Assembly: GCA_903844155.1 (NCBI GenBank)
Contig: CAIMSU010000159.1
Location: 1 to 37,837 of the forward strand
Source of the DNA: an uncultured Pseudomonadota bacterium
GTDB taxonomy: Bacteria; Myxococcota_A; UBA796; SXON01
Direction: 5' to 3'
Length of the DNA stretch: 37,837 nucleotides
Below are positions 25,623 through 34,304 of this stretch, piece by piece. The notes under the pieces are model-generated. The model saw nothing but the letters and a program-made list of their open reading frames with translations. It searched no databases and was not told where the DNA came from. A program made the position numbers and the translations under genes. The stretch's first letter is position 1; every line of letters starts with the position of its first letter.

Positions 25623-27133
25623 GGCGCGCGGTCGTCATCGGCTCCGGCGCAGGGGGCCTTGCGTCCGCCGTGCTGCTGGCGGAGCGGGGCTGGGACGTGA
25701 CCGTGCTGGAGCAACATGTCCGGGCTGGCGGCTTCCTCCACCGCTTTTTTCGCGGCGGGATCGGGTACGACACGGGGTTCCATTACGTTGGCTCAGCCGG
25801 CCGGGATCAGCTCGTGTGGCGGATCCTCGGGCACCTCGGCGTGCGCGACCGGCTGACGATCACGCCGCTCGACCCGGATGGGTTCGATGTCGTCCGGTTT
25901 CCCGGCTTTGAGTTCCGGATTCCCGCGGGGCTGAACCGCTACGCTGAGCGACTCACCCGGCAATTCCCGCACGAAGCCGTCGGCATCGCTCGCTATGTCG
26001 AATTGCACCGCGCCGCTGTCAGTGCCTACGGCTGGTACAACCTCGACCTCTCGGTTCCTGTCGACGAGGTCGTGCGCGTTGAGGGCATCACGCTGCGCTC
26101 GGTCCTCGACGACTGCTTCACCGACGAGCGCGTCCGGGCGATCGTGGCCGGCCAGGCTGCGCTTTACGGCGTTCCCCCTCGCGATGCGCCGTTTGGCCTG
26201 CACGCCATCGTCACCGACCATTTCCTCCAGGGCGCCTCGACGATCGCCGGAGGGGGCGACAAGCTGGCGTTGGAGCTCGTCCATCGCCTGCGATCGCTCG
26301 GTGGACGGGTGGTCTTTCGCGCGCGCGCCGAGGGCATCGATGTCGAGGATGGCGTAGCCGTCGCCGTTCGCGCCCAAACGCCCGCCGGCAGCGTTCGCTA
26401 CGACGCCGACGTCGTCATCGCCAACGCGCACCCCAAGCACGTCCTCGACCTCCTCCCCGAGGACGCCACCCGCCCCGCCTACCGCCAGCGCGTCCGCGAC
26501 GCCCTCCCCGGCCGCGCCCACATCGGCGTCTACATGCGCGTTCGCGGCGATCTCTCAGACCTCCACAACCGCAACCTCTACCGGTTCAGCACGTTGGACG
26601 AGGACATCCTCGCCCGACCCGCGACCCCCGACGGCATTCCCTTCTGGTTCCTCACAGCACCCGGCACCCGCGATGCGGCCCGGCCCGGCGCCGAGCAGGT
26701 CGTCCTCGCGCTGCTCCAGAGCGACTGGGGGGAAGCCACGGCGCGCGCCGACGAGGTCGGGCTCCCTGGAGACCCAGCACGCTACCGGACCCCCGACTAT
26801 GACGCGTGGAAAGCCGCACTTCTGGCGCGCGCGCTGGACTCCTTTCGCGCGGACGCCCCGAGCTGGGAGATCCTGACCGCCGAGGCCTCCACCCCCATCA
26901 CCACGTTCCGTTACACCGGGTCGCCAAACGGGGCGACCTACGGTCACTATCACTCGGTCGCCCAGATGGGCCGCTACCGCCTGCCGCAAAAGACGCGGGT
27001 CAAGCACCTCTACCAGGTCGGACACGCCGTCGGCTTTCCGGGCATCTGCGGGGCGATGATGTCGGCGTACGCGGCGATCGGCGAGGTAGTAGGGGCGGAA
27101 CGGCTGGTTTCTGAGTTGAAGGAGGTGCGGTGA
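25619..27133 (+). CDS. FAD-dependent phytoene desaturase/retinol saturase-like oxidoreductase
   Basis: The 504-residue protein starts at GTG 25619, inside the FabZ-like stop. Residues 5-30 form the FAD dinucleotide-binding fold: AVVIGSGAGGLASAVLLAER, then VLEQHVRAGG. The middle holds CrtI/CrtISO-like blocks (FRGGIGYDTGFHYVG, YGVPPRDAPFGLHAIVTDHF, IAGGGDKLA). The C-terminus has SPNGATYGHYHSVAQMGRYR and a final FAD-contact segment HAVGFPGICGAMMSAYAA. Relatives desaturate, isomerise or saturate conjugated polyenes. No other carotenoid gene is present. Its position between a FabZ-like dehydratase and a FabF-like ketosynthase suggests action on a fatty or polyene acyl product. TGATG overlap with the next gene. 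Confidence 0.85.
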   Translation: MRRAVVIGSGAGGLASAVLLAERGWDVTVLEQHVRAGGFLHRFFRGGIGYDTGFHYVGSAGRDQLVWRILGHLGVRDRLTITPLDPDGFDVVRFPGFEFRIPAGLNRYAERLTRQFPHEAVGIARYVELHRAAVSAYGWYNLDLSVPVDEVVRVEGITLRSVLDDCFTDERVRAIVAGQAALYGVPPRDAPFGLHAIVTDHFLQGASTIAGGGDKLALELVHRLRSLGGRVVFRARAEGIDVEDGVAVAVRAQTPAGSVRYDADVVIANAHPKHVLDLLPEDATRPAYRQRVRDALPGRAHIGVYMRVRGDLSDLHNRNLYRFSTLDEDILARPATPDGIPFWFLTAPGTRDAARPGAEQVVLALLQSDWGEATARADEVGLPGDPARYRTPDYDAWKAALLARALDSFRADAPSWEILTAEASTPITTFRYTGSPNGATYGHYHSVAQMGRYRLPQKTRVKHLYQVGHAVGFPGICGAMMSAYAAIGEVVGAERLVSELKEVR

Positions 27134-28368
27134 TGGCTCTGGGCGCGCAGGCAGGACGGCGGGTGGTGGTGACGGGCATGGGGCTCGTCTCGCCGCTCGG
27201 CTCGGACCCGGAGGCGGTCTGGCAGGCGATCCTGCGAAAAGAGAGCGGCGTCGTGGCGATGCCGGCGTTTGAGGCCGTGCTTGACCTTGGCGCGCGCATC
27301 GGTGCGCCGGTCCGGGACTTCACGCCCGAGCGCATCCCGCGAAAGATCCGGCGTAGCATGTCCAGAATGTCGCAGTACGCCACGGCTGCGGCGACGGACG
27401 CTCTGGCGACGGCGCGGTTTCCGATGGACGAGCTCGGCGGCGGGCGCGTGGCGATCGCTGCGGGATCGACGACGGGATCACCCGACGCGATGGAGGAATT
27501 CTGGCGGGAGTACCTGGCGACGAACTCGATCCGCGGGGTGCAGAGCACGGCGTTTTTGCGGGTGATGTCGCACACCGTCTCGTCGCACCTTGCGCTCGCT
27601 TTCGGGGTGACGGGGCCGATCCACTCGCCCTGCTGCGCCTGCGCCGTCTCCAACCAGGCCGTCGGCATCGGCCTCGACCTCATCCGCTGCGACCGGGCGG
27701 ACGCGGTCATCGCAGGCGGCGCCGATGAACTGTCGGTGTTGTCCGCGGCGACTTTTGACGTCGTGCGCGCGGGATGTCGCGGGTGGGGCGACACACCCGA
27801 GCTACGGCCTGCGCCGTTTGACCGGACGCGCGACGGGGTTGTCTGCGCCGAGGGTTCTGCCGTCGTGATCCTCGAAGAACGCGAGCGGGCCCTCGCAAGG
27901 GGCGCCCCAATCCTGGCCGAGATCCTCGGCTATGGCGAGTCCTGCGACGCCAACCACATGTCCACCCCCGAGCCCGCCGGCATGCGCCACGCGATGCAGC
28001 GCGCGCTCAAGGACGCCGGGCTCGACGCCCGCGCAGTCGACTACGTCTGCGCCCACGCGACGGGCACGCCGCTCGGCGACCTCGCCGAAGCGACGGCCAC
28101 TTTCGAGGTTTTTGGCGACAGGGTCCCCGTCGCAAGCTTGAAGGGGCACTTCGGCCACATGCTCGCCGCGTGCGGCACCACCGAGCTGATCGCCTGCATC
28201 CTCGGGATGCGCGACGGCATCGTGCCGCCCACGCGCAACCTCGTCGACCCGGACGTCGCGCCGATCTTCCTGCCAACGGAGCCGTTGCGGCGGGAGCAGA
28301 ACGTGATCGTGAGCAACAACTTTGCGTTTGGGGGGATCAACGCAAGTTTGGTGGTGGGGAGGGGGTGA
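27133..28368 (+). CDS. FabF-like 3-oxoacyl-ACP synthase (ketosynthase)
   Basis: The 411-residue protein starts at ATG 27133 with GGAGG spaced 7 nt; GTG 27130 is possible. Ketosynthase blocks are VVVTGMGLVSPLG, AIAAGSTTGS, the active-site region SPCCACAVSNQAVGIG (C170 aligns with the nucleophile), H308 in CAHATGTPLGD, K337 and H342 in LKGHFGHMLAACG, and NNFAFGGINASLV. The Cys-His-His triad is complete. The segment around the nucleophile differs from the usual TACATG, reading CACAVS, as in ketosynthases outside core fatty acid synthesis. It would condense malonyl-ACP with an acyl primer. No ACP, ketoreductase or acyltransferase is adjacent, so these would have to come from elsewhere. GTGA overlap with the following lipoprotein gene. 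Confidence 0.88.
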   Translation: MALGAQAGRRVVVTGMGLVSPLGSDPEAVWQAILRKESGVVAMPAFEAVLDLGARIGAPVRDFTPERIPRKIRRSMSRMSQYATAAATDALATARFPMDELGGGRVAIAAGSTTGSPDAMEEFWREYLATNSIRGVQSTAFLRVMSHTVSSHLALAFGVTGPIHSPCCACAVSNQAVGIGLDLIRCDRADAVIAGGADELSVLSAATFDVVRAGCRGWGDTPELRPAPFDRTRDGVVCAEGSAVVILEERERALARGAPILAEILGYGESCDANHMSTPEPAGMRHAMQRALKDAGLDARAVDYVCAHATGTPLGDLAEATATFEVFGDRVPVASLKGHFGHMLAACGTTELIACILGMRDGIVPPTRNLVDPDVAPIFLPTEPLRREQNVIVSNNFAFGGINASLVVGRG

Positions 28369-30221
28369 CTCGCGCCCGCCTTCTCGCGCTCCTCCCCCTC
28401 CTGGCCTGCTCCAGCGGCTTCCTCCACGGCCGCCCCGGCAAGCCAGCCGGCGACGATTCCGCGCTTTCCACCATCGACTCCGCGCCCGTCGACTCGTCGA
28501 TTCCCGCCGACTCGACCCCGCCCTCCGACTCCGTCGACGTCGGCCCGCTCACCTACCCCGCCCACCGCGTCGGCATCTTCTACCTGACCTGGCACGCCTA
28601 CGCGTACGACGCCATCTCCAGGATCGACCCTGCCCAGCGGCTCACTGTGGAGGACGTGATCCGGTCCGGGAACCTCGACTTCTCCGACATGATCGAATCG
28701 TCGGGGCTGTACGACGACGCGCAGGCGTTCCACTGGCACCAGGAGCCGGCGCTCGGATTCTACAGCTTGTACCGGCCACGCGACGGGGAGGCCACGCCCG
28801 GGGCACCGTACGGCGCCGTCTCGTACCCCGACACCGCCACCATCGCGGACACCCACGCGCGCGAACTCTGGGACGCGGGCATCGACTTTGTGTACGTCGA
28901 TCTCACAAACCTGCCGTCCTACGGGGATTTTGCGGATGTGTTGGGCGTGCGCCCGCTGGAGGTGCTCATCGAGGAATGGGGCAGGCTACGCGCGGCCGGC
29001 CAACCGACGCCGCAGATCGCCGCGTGGGTGCCGATGACCGATGTTGGAACGGCCGAACCGACGTTCAGGAAGGTGCTGGAGGCCTACGCCGCGGCTGAGC
29101 CGGACCTCATCTTCACGCACAACGGGCAGCAGGTGCTGTTCGCGGTCGAAAACGACGGGACGCCGATCAGCGACGCCTACCGCTCGGAGGTGGCGGCGGC
29201 GGGCGTGCTGACGGTGCCGATGTGGGGCAACCTCGATCAGAGCGCGCTGGACGGGGGACGGGCCGGCTGGATGCAACCCTGCACCTCCGCCGGGACGTTT
29301 ACGACGCTGGTGACGGGTGAGACGCCATGCAGCCAGGGCTATACGACGACGTCGCCGCTTGGGACCGTGCTCTCGGCGAGCCGAAGTTTTCAGGTGGGCT
29401 ACGCAAGCCTGCCGCTGCAGGCTTCGGGTCGACTCGGGGGCTTGACGTTCCAGCAGCAGATGGCGACAGCCTTCGCGGTCCAGCCGGATTATCTCATGAT
29501 CAACGCCTGGAATGAGCATATCGCCCAGCCCCAGGCGAACAACTACGACGCGAGCCTCGGGACCTTGCGCCAGAGCATGGGCGTGACCGGGTCGACGAGC
29601 GATTCCGCCGACTGGCTCTGGGTCGACATGTACGGGTCGGATCTGAACCGTGATTTTGAGCCCACCGTACAAGACGGCGGCGCTGGCTACGATCTGCTCC
29701 AGTCCTGCCTCCGCGTGTACCGCACTGCCAGCCGCACGTGCGCGGATTCCACCGAGGCGTGCTGCCAACTCGCAGAGGATCGTGTGCTCGTCCGCAGCGT
29801 GCGCCAGTCCGGCGGGGCGACGGCCGGAGACCACGTCCCGACGGTCGATGCCGGCGAGGTCACGGCGTTGGTGGCTGAAGGTGGCTGGGACGAGGTCTGC
29901 AACCCGCTCTATGGCCCGCCGGGCTTGTGCGGCGGCGGCACAACCGGCGACGGTCCGTTCCACCTCTACGCCAGCGCCGACACGGGCCGCGTCGCGCTGT
30001 ACCGCTGCCTCACGACCGCCGACCACTTCATCAGCACAGACGCCGGGTGTGAGGGCCGGACGACCGAGCGCCTGCTCGGCTACGCAGCCACCTCGCCGTC
30101 CAGCGACGCCCCTCGCGCCCTCCACCGCTGCGTGACCGCGACCAGCTACCACTTGCACTGGTTGGACGGGCCTTGTCCCGCGGGATCCACCGATGAGTCG
30201 ATCCTTGGATACGTGCGATGA
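28365..30221 (+). CDS. GH99/GH71-like glycosidase lipoprotein with C-terminal DUF5648-like repeats
   Basis: The 618-residue protein starts at GTG 28365, overlapping the ketosynthase stop. Its signal RARLLALLPLLAC has an LLAC lipobox (Cys 15). A short Ser/Asp/Pro spacer follows (about 25-60). The main domain (about 62-440) resembles the WbsX/GH99-like TIM barrel: HRVGIFYLTWHAY, LWDAGIDFVYVDLTN, an IAAWVPMTD strand, LIFTHNGQQ and a terminal LMINAWNEHIAQPQ. The last ~90 residues (from about 532) contain two copies of a lectin-like unit with ALYRCLTTADHFISTD and ALHRCVTATSYHL. The family cleaves alpha-mannosides or remodels surface glycans, but catalytic residues could not be confirmed here. It is predicted to be outer-membrane anchored. 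Confidence 0.7.
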   Translation: MTRARLLALLPLLACSSGFLHGRPGKPAGDDSALSTIDSAPVDSSIPADSTPPSDSVDVGPLTYPAHRVGIFYLTWHAYAYDAISRIDPAQRLTVEDVIRSGNLDFSDMIESSGLYDDAQAFHWHQEPALGFYSLYRPRDGEATPGAPYGAVSYPDTATIADTHARELWDAGIDFVYVDLTNLPSYGDFADVLGVRPLEVLIEEWGRLRAAGQPTPQIAAWVPMTDVGTAEPTFRKVLEAYAAAEPDLIFTHNGQQVLFAVENDGTPISDAYRSEVAAAGVLTVPMWGNLDQSALDGGRAGWMQPCTSAGTFTTLVTGETPCSQGYTTTSPLGTVLSASRSFQVGYASLPLQASGRLGGLTFQQQMATAFAVQPDYLMINAWNEHIAQPQANNYDASLGTLRQSMGVTGSTSDSADWLWVDMYGSDLNRDFEPTVQDGGAGYDLLQSCLRVYRTASRTCADSTEACCQLAEDRVLVRSVRQSGGATAGDHVPTVDAGEVTALVAEGGWDEVCNPLYGPPGLCGGGTTGDGPFHLYASADTGRVALYRCLTTADHFISTDAGCEGRTTERLLGYAATSPSSDAPRALHRCVTATSYHLHWLDGPCPAGSTDESILGYVR

Positions 30222-31255
30222 TGCCCCTCGCCCAGCTCCTCGCCGGCCTCCTCGCCTGCAGCCGTCCGCACGAGCAAGCGGACACCGGGGTCAACCCTGC
30301 GGCCGTGTCTGCCGCCCTCGCCATCGGCCCGCGCTTCCAATGGGAGGAAAATTTCGGCTACTGCGGCGAGACGTCGTTCATCAGCGCAGGCCTGTACTAC
30401 GGGCAGTACCTGTCCCAATACGATGCCCGCGCGCTCGCCAGCCCCGGCGTGCCCCAACAACGCGCTTCCAGCCAGCTTTTGCTTGGCGTGAACGACACGG
30501 CGGCGGCCGCAGCCATGCACCTCGACGTCTCGGAGTGGCAGGGCTCCAGCGCCGACGATTTTCTCGTTTGGGTGCGCGCGAACGTCGCCGCCGGAAACCC
30601 CGTCATCATCGGGGTGTACAACAACGAGTACCTCCTTTACGGCGAGACCTCAGCCAACGCCGGCGACGCCGAGTACGACCACATCGTGCCCGTCACAGCC
30701 GTACAATCCGCCGCTCCCCTCGACGACCAGACCTTCCATTCCGACGACACGCTCACCTTCAGCGACAACGGGCTCGTCGGCGACAACACGCCGCAGGGGT
30801 CGGACTATTTCTACACGTCTGGCTTCACGGATTTTGAGATGTCGCGGGCTGAGGCCAACAAGCCGGACGCGCCGTACTACGGGCTCTCCAACACTGGGGC
30901 CAACTACGGCGTAGCCATCACCGGCGTGACGGACCCAAATCACGAGACCTCGCCCGTTTCCCTGTCGACGAGCGCAAACTTTGAGAGCCCCGAGATCATC
31001 GACGGTTCCGACACCCGCCCGGCCGCCTCGCCCGTCGACATCACCGTCACCGTGTCCGGCTTGACCGCCGGCGCCGACTACACCTTGTTCCGGTACAACG
31101 CTGCATCTTCCGTCCCCAACGCCAGCTTCGGTGTCCATGCGGGCGACGCAGCCGCGTCATGGCCCATCCATGCGACCGCCGCGACCTGGACCATGACCGA
31201 GACGACCCAGTCGAGCGACGAGGCGTTCTACCGCGCCGTCGCCGGGGCCTTCTGA
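30218..31255 (+). CDS. C39-like papain-fold cysteine peptidase lipoprotein
   Basis: The 345-residue protein starts at ATG 30218 (ATGA overlap with the glycosidase gene). The lipobox is LLAC in AQLLAGLLAC, giving a lipidated Cys near 14. The catalytic domain has C49 in FGYCGETSF and H155 in EYDHIVPV, with VIIGVYNNEY between them, the usual order of a C39/papain-like peptidase. FSDNGL or a nearby Asp/Asn could complete the site. The last ~100 residues form a beta-rich domain (VTVSGLTAGADYTLFRYN) typical of Ig-like or FnIII-like appendages. It may process a surface protein or peptide and is the last gene of the five-gene run. A hairpin spans its stop codon (31252-31269). Confidence 0.65.
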   Translation: MMPLAQLLAGLLACSRPHEQADTGVNPAAVSAALAIGPRFQWEENFGYCGETSFISAGLYYGQYLSQYDARALASPGVPQQRASSQLLLGVNDTAAAAAMHLDVSEWQGSSADDFLVWVRANVAAGNPVIIGVYNNEYLLYGETSANAGDAEYDHIVPVTAVQSAAPLDDQTFHSDDTLTFSDNGLVGDNTPQGSDYFYTSGFTDFEMSRAEANKPDAPYYGLSNTGANYGVAITGVTDPNHETSPVSLSTSANFESPEIIDGSDTRPAASPVDITVTVSGLTAGADYTLFRYNAASSVPNASFGVHAGDAAASWPIHATAATWTMTETTQSSDEAFYRAVAGAF

Positions 31256-31598
31256 CCCGACCGGGTCAGGGCACCCCTCGCCCAGCGATGGGGGCGCGCG
31301 CAGACCCGTCGCGTCCAGACTCAGCGCCAACGCGGCGATCGCGGCCGGCGGGCACGCAGCCCCAGCCAGCGCCATCACCCCGGTTCCCGCGCCGAGCCCG
31401 CCGCCGGCCACGTCCAACGCACCCTGCTCCGTCTGCCCGGACCGAAGCTCATTCACGCCTTTGTACATGCCATAAGCCGACGTCCCGACCGTCGCCCCCT
31501 CGACCGGCGCCCCCTCCGCCGCCAATCGTGCGCCCGAGCCCCGAAACCCCGGGCTTCGAGGCGGTGGTCGGCAGCTTGAGACGCGCTTGATCAGCCAT
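31157..31598 (-). pseudogene. Small Gly/Ala-rich gene interrupted by a likely frameshift
   Basis: ATG 31598 has GAGGA at 31605-31609 spaced 6 nt and begins MADQARLKLPTTASKPGVSG, a natural-looking N-terminus. The frame then dissolves into Gly/Arg and stops. In the neighbouring frame from about 31520 a protein-like stretch continues: EGATVGTSAYGMYKGVNELR, then a Gly-rich segment GGGLGAGTGVMALAGAA and a short hydrophobic helix. A single-base change in the G-run around 31510-31530 would join the two halves into a protein of about 110-145 residues. The distal end reads into the convergent peptidase gene, so the true stop is unclear. The family is unknown; the Gly-zipper look suggests membrane insertion. 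This is either a sequencing indel or a decayed gene. Confidence 0.4.
31252..31269 (+). terminator. Hairpin at the peptidase-gene stop codon
   Basis: CTGACCC (31252-31258) pairs perfectly with GGGTCAG (31263-31269) around the loop GACC. The stop codon TGA is inside the left arm. There is no T-run on either side, so this would be an atypical or Rho-assisted terminator at a convergent junction. Confidence 0.35.
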
Positions 31599-31649
31599 CC
31601 GCGGTCCTCGTCGAGTGGGCAGCCTAACAGGTGCCCGGGCGTCGGGGAC

Positions 31650-32462
31650 CTACGCCTCCGCGCGAACCGCCTCGAACAACCGCCTGTGCAGCGCATGTCC
31701 GGCCTTGTAGGCCCGCAAGCGCCCGAAGATCCGCGCGCCGAGCAACGCGGCGTCACCGACGGCGTCCAAGGCCTTGTGCCGTACGGCCTCGTCGTGCCCG
31801 CGCAGGCCACCCGGGTTGAGCACGCCATCGAGATCGTAGACGACCGTGTTGTCGAGCGAGGCCCCGCGTGCCAGCCCGCTCGCCCAGAGCCGCTCGGCGT
31901 CCGCGCGAAAGCCGAACGTCCGCGCGCCCGCGAGCTGGTGAAAATGCTCGCCGGTGACCGGGCCGCTCCAGCTCTGCCGCCCGATGTGTGGGTGCGGGAA
32001 ATCGACCGTTACATCGACCTCAAACCCGTCCGCGGGCAGCAGCTCGGCCCAGGCGTCGCCGTGCTCGACGCGCAGCGGGCGCGTGATGGTGAGCGGGCGA
32101 CAAACAGCGGCCTGCGGGCGCAATCCAGCGTTTCGTATCGCGGCGACCCAGATCCGCGCAGATCCGTCCAGGACCGGCACCTCGGGCCCCTCGACCGTGA
32201 TGCGCGCATTGTCCGCCCCCGCCGCGTGCATCGCCGCGAGCAGGTGCTCGACCATCGTGATGCGCGCAAGGCCGCTGCCGAGCGTCGTGGCCAGGCGCGT
32301 GTCGACAACCGCATCGAGCAACGCCGGGATCTCCACACCGCCGACCACGAAGACCCGCCCCGAATCCGGCGGCGCAGGGTCCACGCGCACCGCCGCGGGC
32401 GCGCCGGTGTGGAGGCCGATGCCGCGTACGAGGAACGAGCGAGCGAGGGTGTGCTGCCGCAT
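31650..32462 (-). CDS. lpxC: UDP-3-O-acyl-N-acetylglucosamine deacetylase
   Basis: The 270-residue protein has the LpxC domain pair. The first zinc histidine is H73 with the catalytic glutamate E72 (TMVEHLLAAMH). The second ligand set is H229 and D233 in VRHKALDAVGD, and the general-acid His is H256 in YKAGHALH. VLDGSARIW and ARTFGFRADAE are further signatures. The usual GHALN at the end reads GHALH. LpxC performs the committed deacetylation of lipid A synthesis in the cytoplasm, showing that the organism makes LPS. It is downstream of ruvB in the same orientation, separated by 214 nt that hold a dispersed repeat. A TATACA box lies 7 nt upstream of the ATG, with no Shine-Dalgarno sequence. 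Confidence 0.93.
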   Translation of the reverse strand: MRQHTLARSFLVRGIGLHTGAPAAVRVDPAPPDSGRVFVVGGVEIPALLDAVVDTRLATTLGSGLARITMVEHLLAAMHAAGADNARITVEGPEVPVLDGSARIWVAAIRNAGLRPQAAVCRPLTITRPLRVEHGDAWAELLPADGFEVDVTVDFPHPHIGRQSWSGPVTGEHFHQLAGARTFGFRADAERLWASGLARGASLDNTVVYDLDGVLNPGGLRGHDEAVRHKALDAVGDAALLGARIFGRLRAYKAGHALHRRLFEAVRAEA

Positions 32463-32469
32463 CGGGTTG

Positions 32470-32475
32470 TGTATA
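32470..32475 (-). promoter_or_regulatory. TATACA -10-like box close to lpxC start
   Basis: On the minus strand TATACA is followed by 7 nt (CAACCCG) and then ATG 32462. The short spacing and absence of a Shine-Dalgarno sequence resemble the leaderless arrangement at 21131. No convincing -35 sequence is seen. Confidence 0.4.
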
Positions 32476-32563
32476 CCTGCGTTCGCGCGATGTGGGAGGT
32501 GTTTTTCTTCCGGGCGGGCGGGTCAGGGCGGGAGCCTGGAGGCGCCTCGACGAGGGCGCGGGC

Positions 32564-32660
32564 GGGTCGTCGACATCCTCTGGGCGGCTCGTTCGGCCTT
32601 TCCCCGCTCCATAATCCTCATGGAACGCCGCTTCGCGCCTGCGCCGTCCCAGGGCGTGTC
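32564..32660 (+). repeat. Dispersed ~98-bp repeat, copy B
   Basis: Same-orientation partner of 7412-7509. It lies in the 214-nt gap between ruvB and lpxC, antisense to both. The hairpin of copy A is kept with two mismatches (TGGAACGCCG at 32621-32630, CGCCGTCCCA at 32642-32651). The rest of the gap (32463-32563) is G-rich and shows no gene. Confidence 0.7.
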
Positions 32661-32676
32661 GTTCAGGACCGCATGC

Positions 32677-33684
32677 TCAGAACATCGCTCCCGCCCGCGT
32701 CCCGCCGATCACCGCCCACCCCGACGACGTCAACACGCGCCCCTGCGGCGTGCGCTGGACCAGCCCCTCGCGGATCAGGAAGGGCTCGTAGACCTCCTCG
32801 ATCGTGTCCTGCTCCTCGCCGATCGCCGCCGCGAGATTGGACAATCCCACGGGGCCGCCATCAAAACGCTTGCCGATCGCCACGAGGATCTTCCGGTCCA
32901 TCGCGTCCAGCCCTCGCGCATCGACCTCCAGCCGCTCCAACGCCCGCTTTGTGAGTGCGATGTCGATCCGCCCCCCCGTCTCCACCTGCGCGAAGTCCCG
33001 GATGCGCCGAAGCAGCCGGTTCGCGATCCGCGGCGTTCCCCGGGCTCGACTCGCCAGCTCCACCGCAGCCTCCTCCTCGACCGCCAGCCCCATGCACTCG
33101 GCAGACCGCCGGATGATGATCAGCAGCTCCGCCGGCGTGTAGAAGTCGAGGACCGCGTGGATCCCGAAGCGCGCCCGGAGCGGGTTGGTGAGCATGCCAG
33201 ATCGCGTGGTCGCGCCCACGAGCGTGAAGCGCTTGAGCGGCAGGCGGAGCGTCTGGGCGGCCGGGCCGGAGCCCATCAGCAGGTCGATCTGGTAGTCCTC
33301 CATCGCCGGGTAGAGGATCTCCTCAACCGCCCGGTTCATCCGGTGGATCTCGTCGATGAACAGCACCTCGCGGGGCTGGAGCTGGGTGAGGATGCCTGCG
33401 AGGTCACCGCCTCGCTCCAAGGTGGGGCCGGCGGCCACGCGGATCGTGGTGCCAAGCTCCTCCGCGATGATGTGGGCGAGCGAGGTCTTGCCGAGCCCCG
33501 GCGGCCCGGAGAGGAGCACATGGTCGAGCGCCTCGCCACGCTGGAGCGCCGCGCGGACGTAGACGCGAAGGTTGTCCTTGACGCGGTCCTGCCCGGTGTA
33601 GTCCTCAAAACGCCGCGGGCGAAGCGCGGGATCCTGCTCGTCCGGCTGGGCTGCGGGGTCCAACTCGTCTCCGGGGCGCGCCAT
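32677..33684 (-). CDS. ruvB: Holliday junction branch migration ATPase RuvB
   Basis: The 335-residue protein is full length. It has Walker A GPPGLGKT at 60-67, Walker B LFIDEIH with D111 and E112, sensor 1 GATTR, the beta-hairpin ERGGDLAG region, the arginine-finger PLRARFGI segment and the C-terminal winged helix ([17 protein letters not shown]). RuvB hexamers drive branch migration of Holliday junctions with RuvA. Its ATG overlaps the ruvA stop by one base (TGATG at 33684). The order ruvC-ruvA-ruvB on the minus strand is the standard resolvasome operon. Confidence 0.98.
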   Translation of the reverse strand: MARPGDELDPAAQPDEQDPALRPRRFEDYTGQDRVKDNLRVYVRAALQRGEALDHVLLSGPPGLGKTSLAHIIAEELGTTIRVAAGPTLERGGDLAGILTQLQPREVLFIDEIHRMNRAVEEILYPAMEDYQIDLLMGSGPAAQTLRLPLKRFTLVGATTRSGMLTNPLRARFGIHAVLDFYTPAELLIIIRRSAECMGLAVEEEAAVELASRARGTPRIANRLLRRIRDFAQVETGGRIDIALTKRALERLEVDARGLDAMDRKILVAIGKRFDGGPVGLSNLAAAIGEEQDTIEEVYEPFLIREGLVQRTPQGRVLTSSGWAVIGGTRAGAMF

Positions 33685-34304
33685 CAGCGTTCACCCGGGC
33701 GCGCGATGCCGCCGGCGAGGAACCCGAGCGCCGCGGTGATCCGCTCCGTGACGGGTTTTTCTGCCAGACCGGCCGCCTTGACACGCTCAGTCGCAAGATC
33801 GATCTCGCTGCGCTTGTAGCCAAGCTGCGCGAGGGCGAGGGCGAACTGATCGTCCACCTTCGGCGGTGCCGACGCTGTGACCACGCCCGTGGCCGCGACC
33901 GGCGCTACCGACAACTTCCCGCGTAGCTCCAGCACGATCCGCTCGGCTGTCTTCTTGCCGACCGCCGGAATCGCGGCGAGCGCCCGCAGGTCGTTGGACT
34001 CGATCGCGAGCGAAAGGGCTTGCGCCGTGTACTTCCCCAGCGCGTTCAGTCCGACCCGCGGTCCGATCCCGCTCACCGAGATGAGCTGCTCGAACACCGC
34101 TTTATCCTCCTTCGCCACAAACCCGTAGAGCAGGAGCGCGTCCTCCCGAACCACCGTGTGTACCCACACCGTGACCGCATCCCCGACCACCATCGCCTGT
34201 GCGCACCGCAGCGGCACGCCGACCGCGTAGCCGACCCCGTTCACGTCCACGATCACGTCGTCCCCAGCGACGTCTGCGACGGTGCCAACGAGCCGCGCGA
34301 TCAC
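33684..34304 (-). CDS. ruvA: Holliday junction DNA helicase subunit RuvA
   Basis: The 206-residue protein has the RuvA N-terminal OB fold ([26 protein letters not shown]), the two helix-hairpin-helix motifs ([15 protein letters not shown] and [23 protein letters not shown]), a variable linker (about 140-155) and domain III ([16 protein letters not shown]), which binds RuvB. It binds the four-way junction as a tetramer. The start ATG overlaps the ruvC stop by 4 nt (ATGA), and its stop overlaps ruvB. Confidence 0.97.
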   Translation of the reverse strand: MIARLVGTVADVAGDDVIVDVNGVGYAVGVPLRCAQAMVVGDAVTVWVHTVVREDALLLYGFVAKEDKAVFEQLISVSGIGPRVGLNALGKYTAQALSLAIESNDLRALAAIPAVGKKTAERIVLELRGKLSVAPVAATGVVTASAPPKVDDQFALALAQLGYKRSEIDLATERVKAAGLAEKPVTERITAALGFLAGGIARPGER

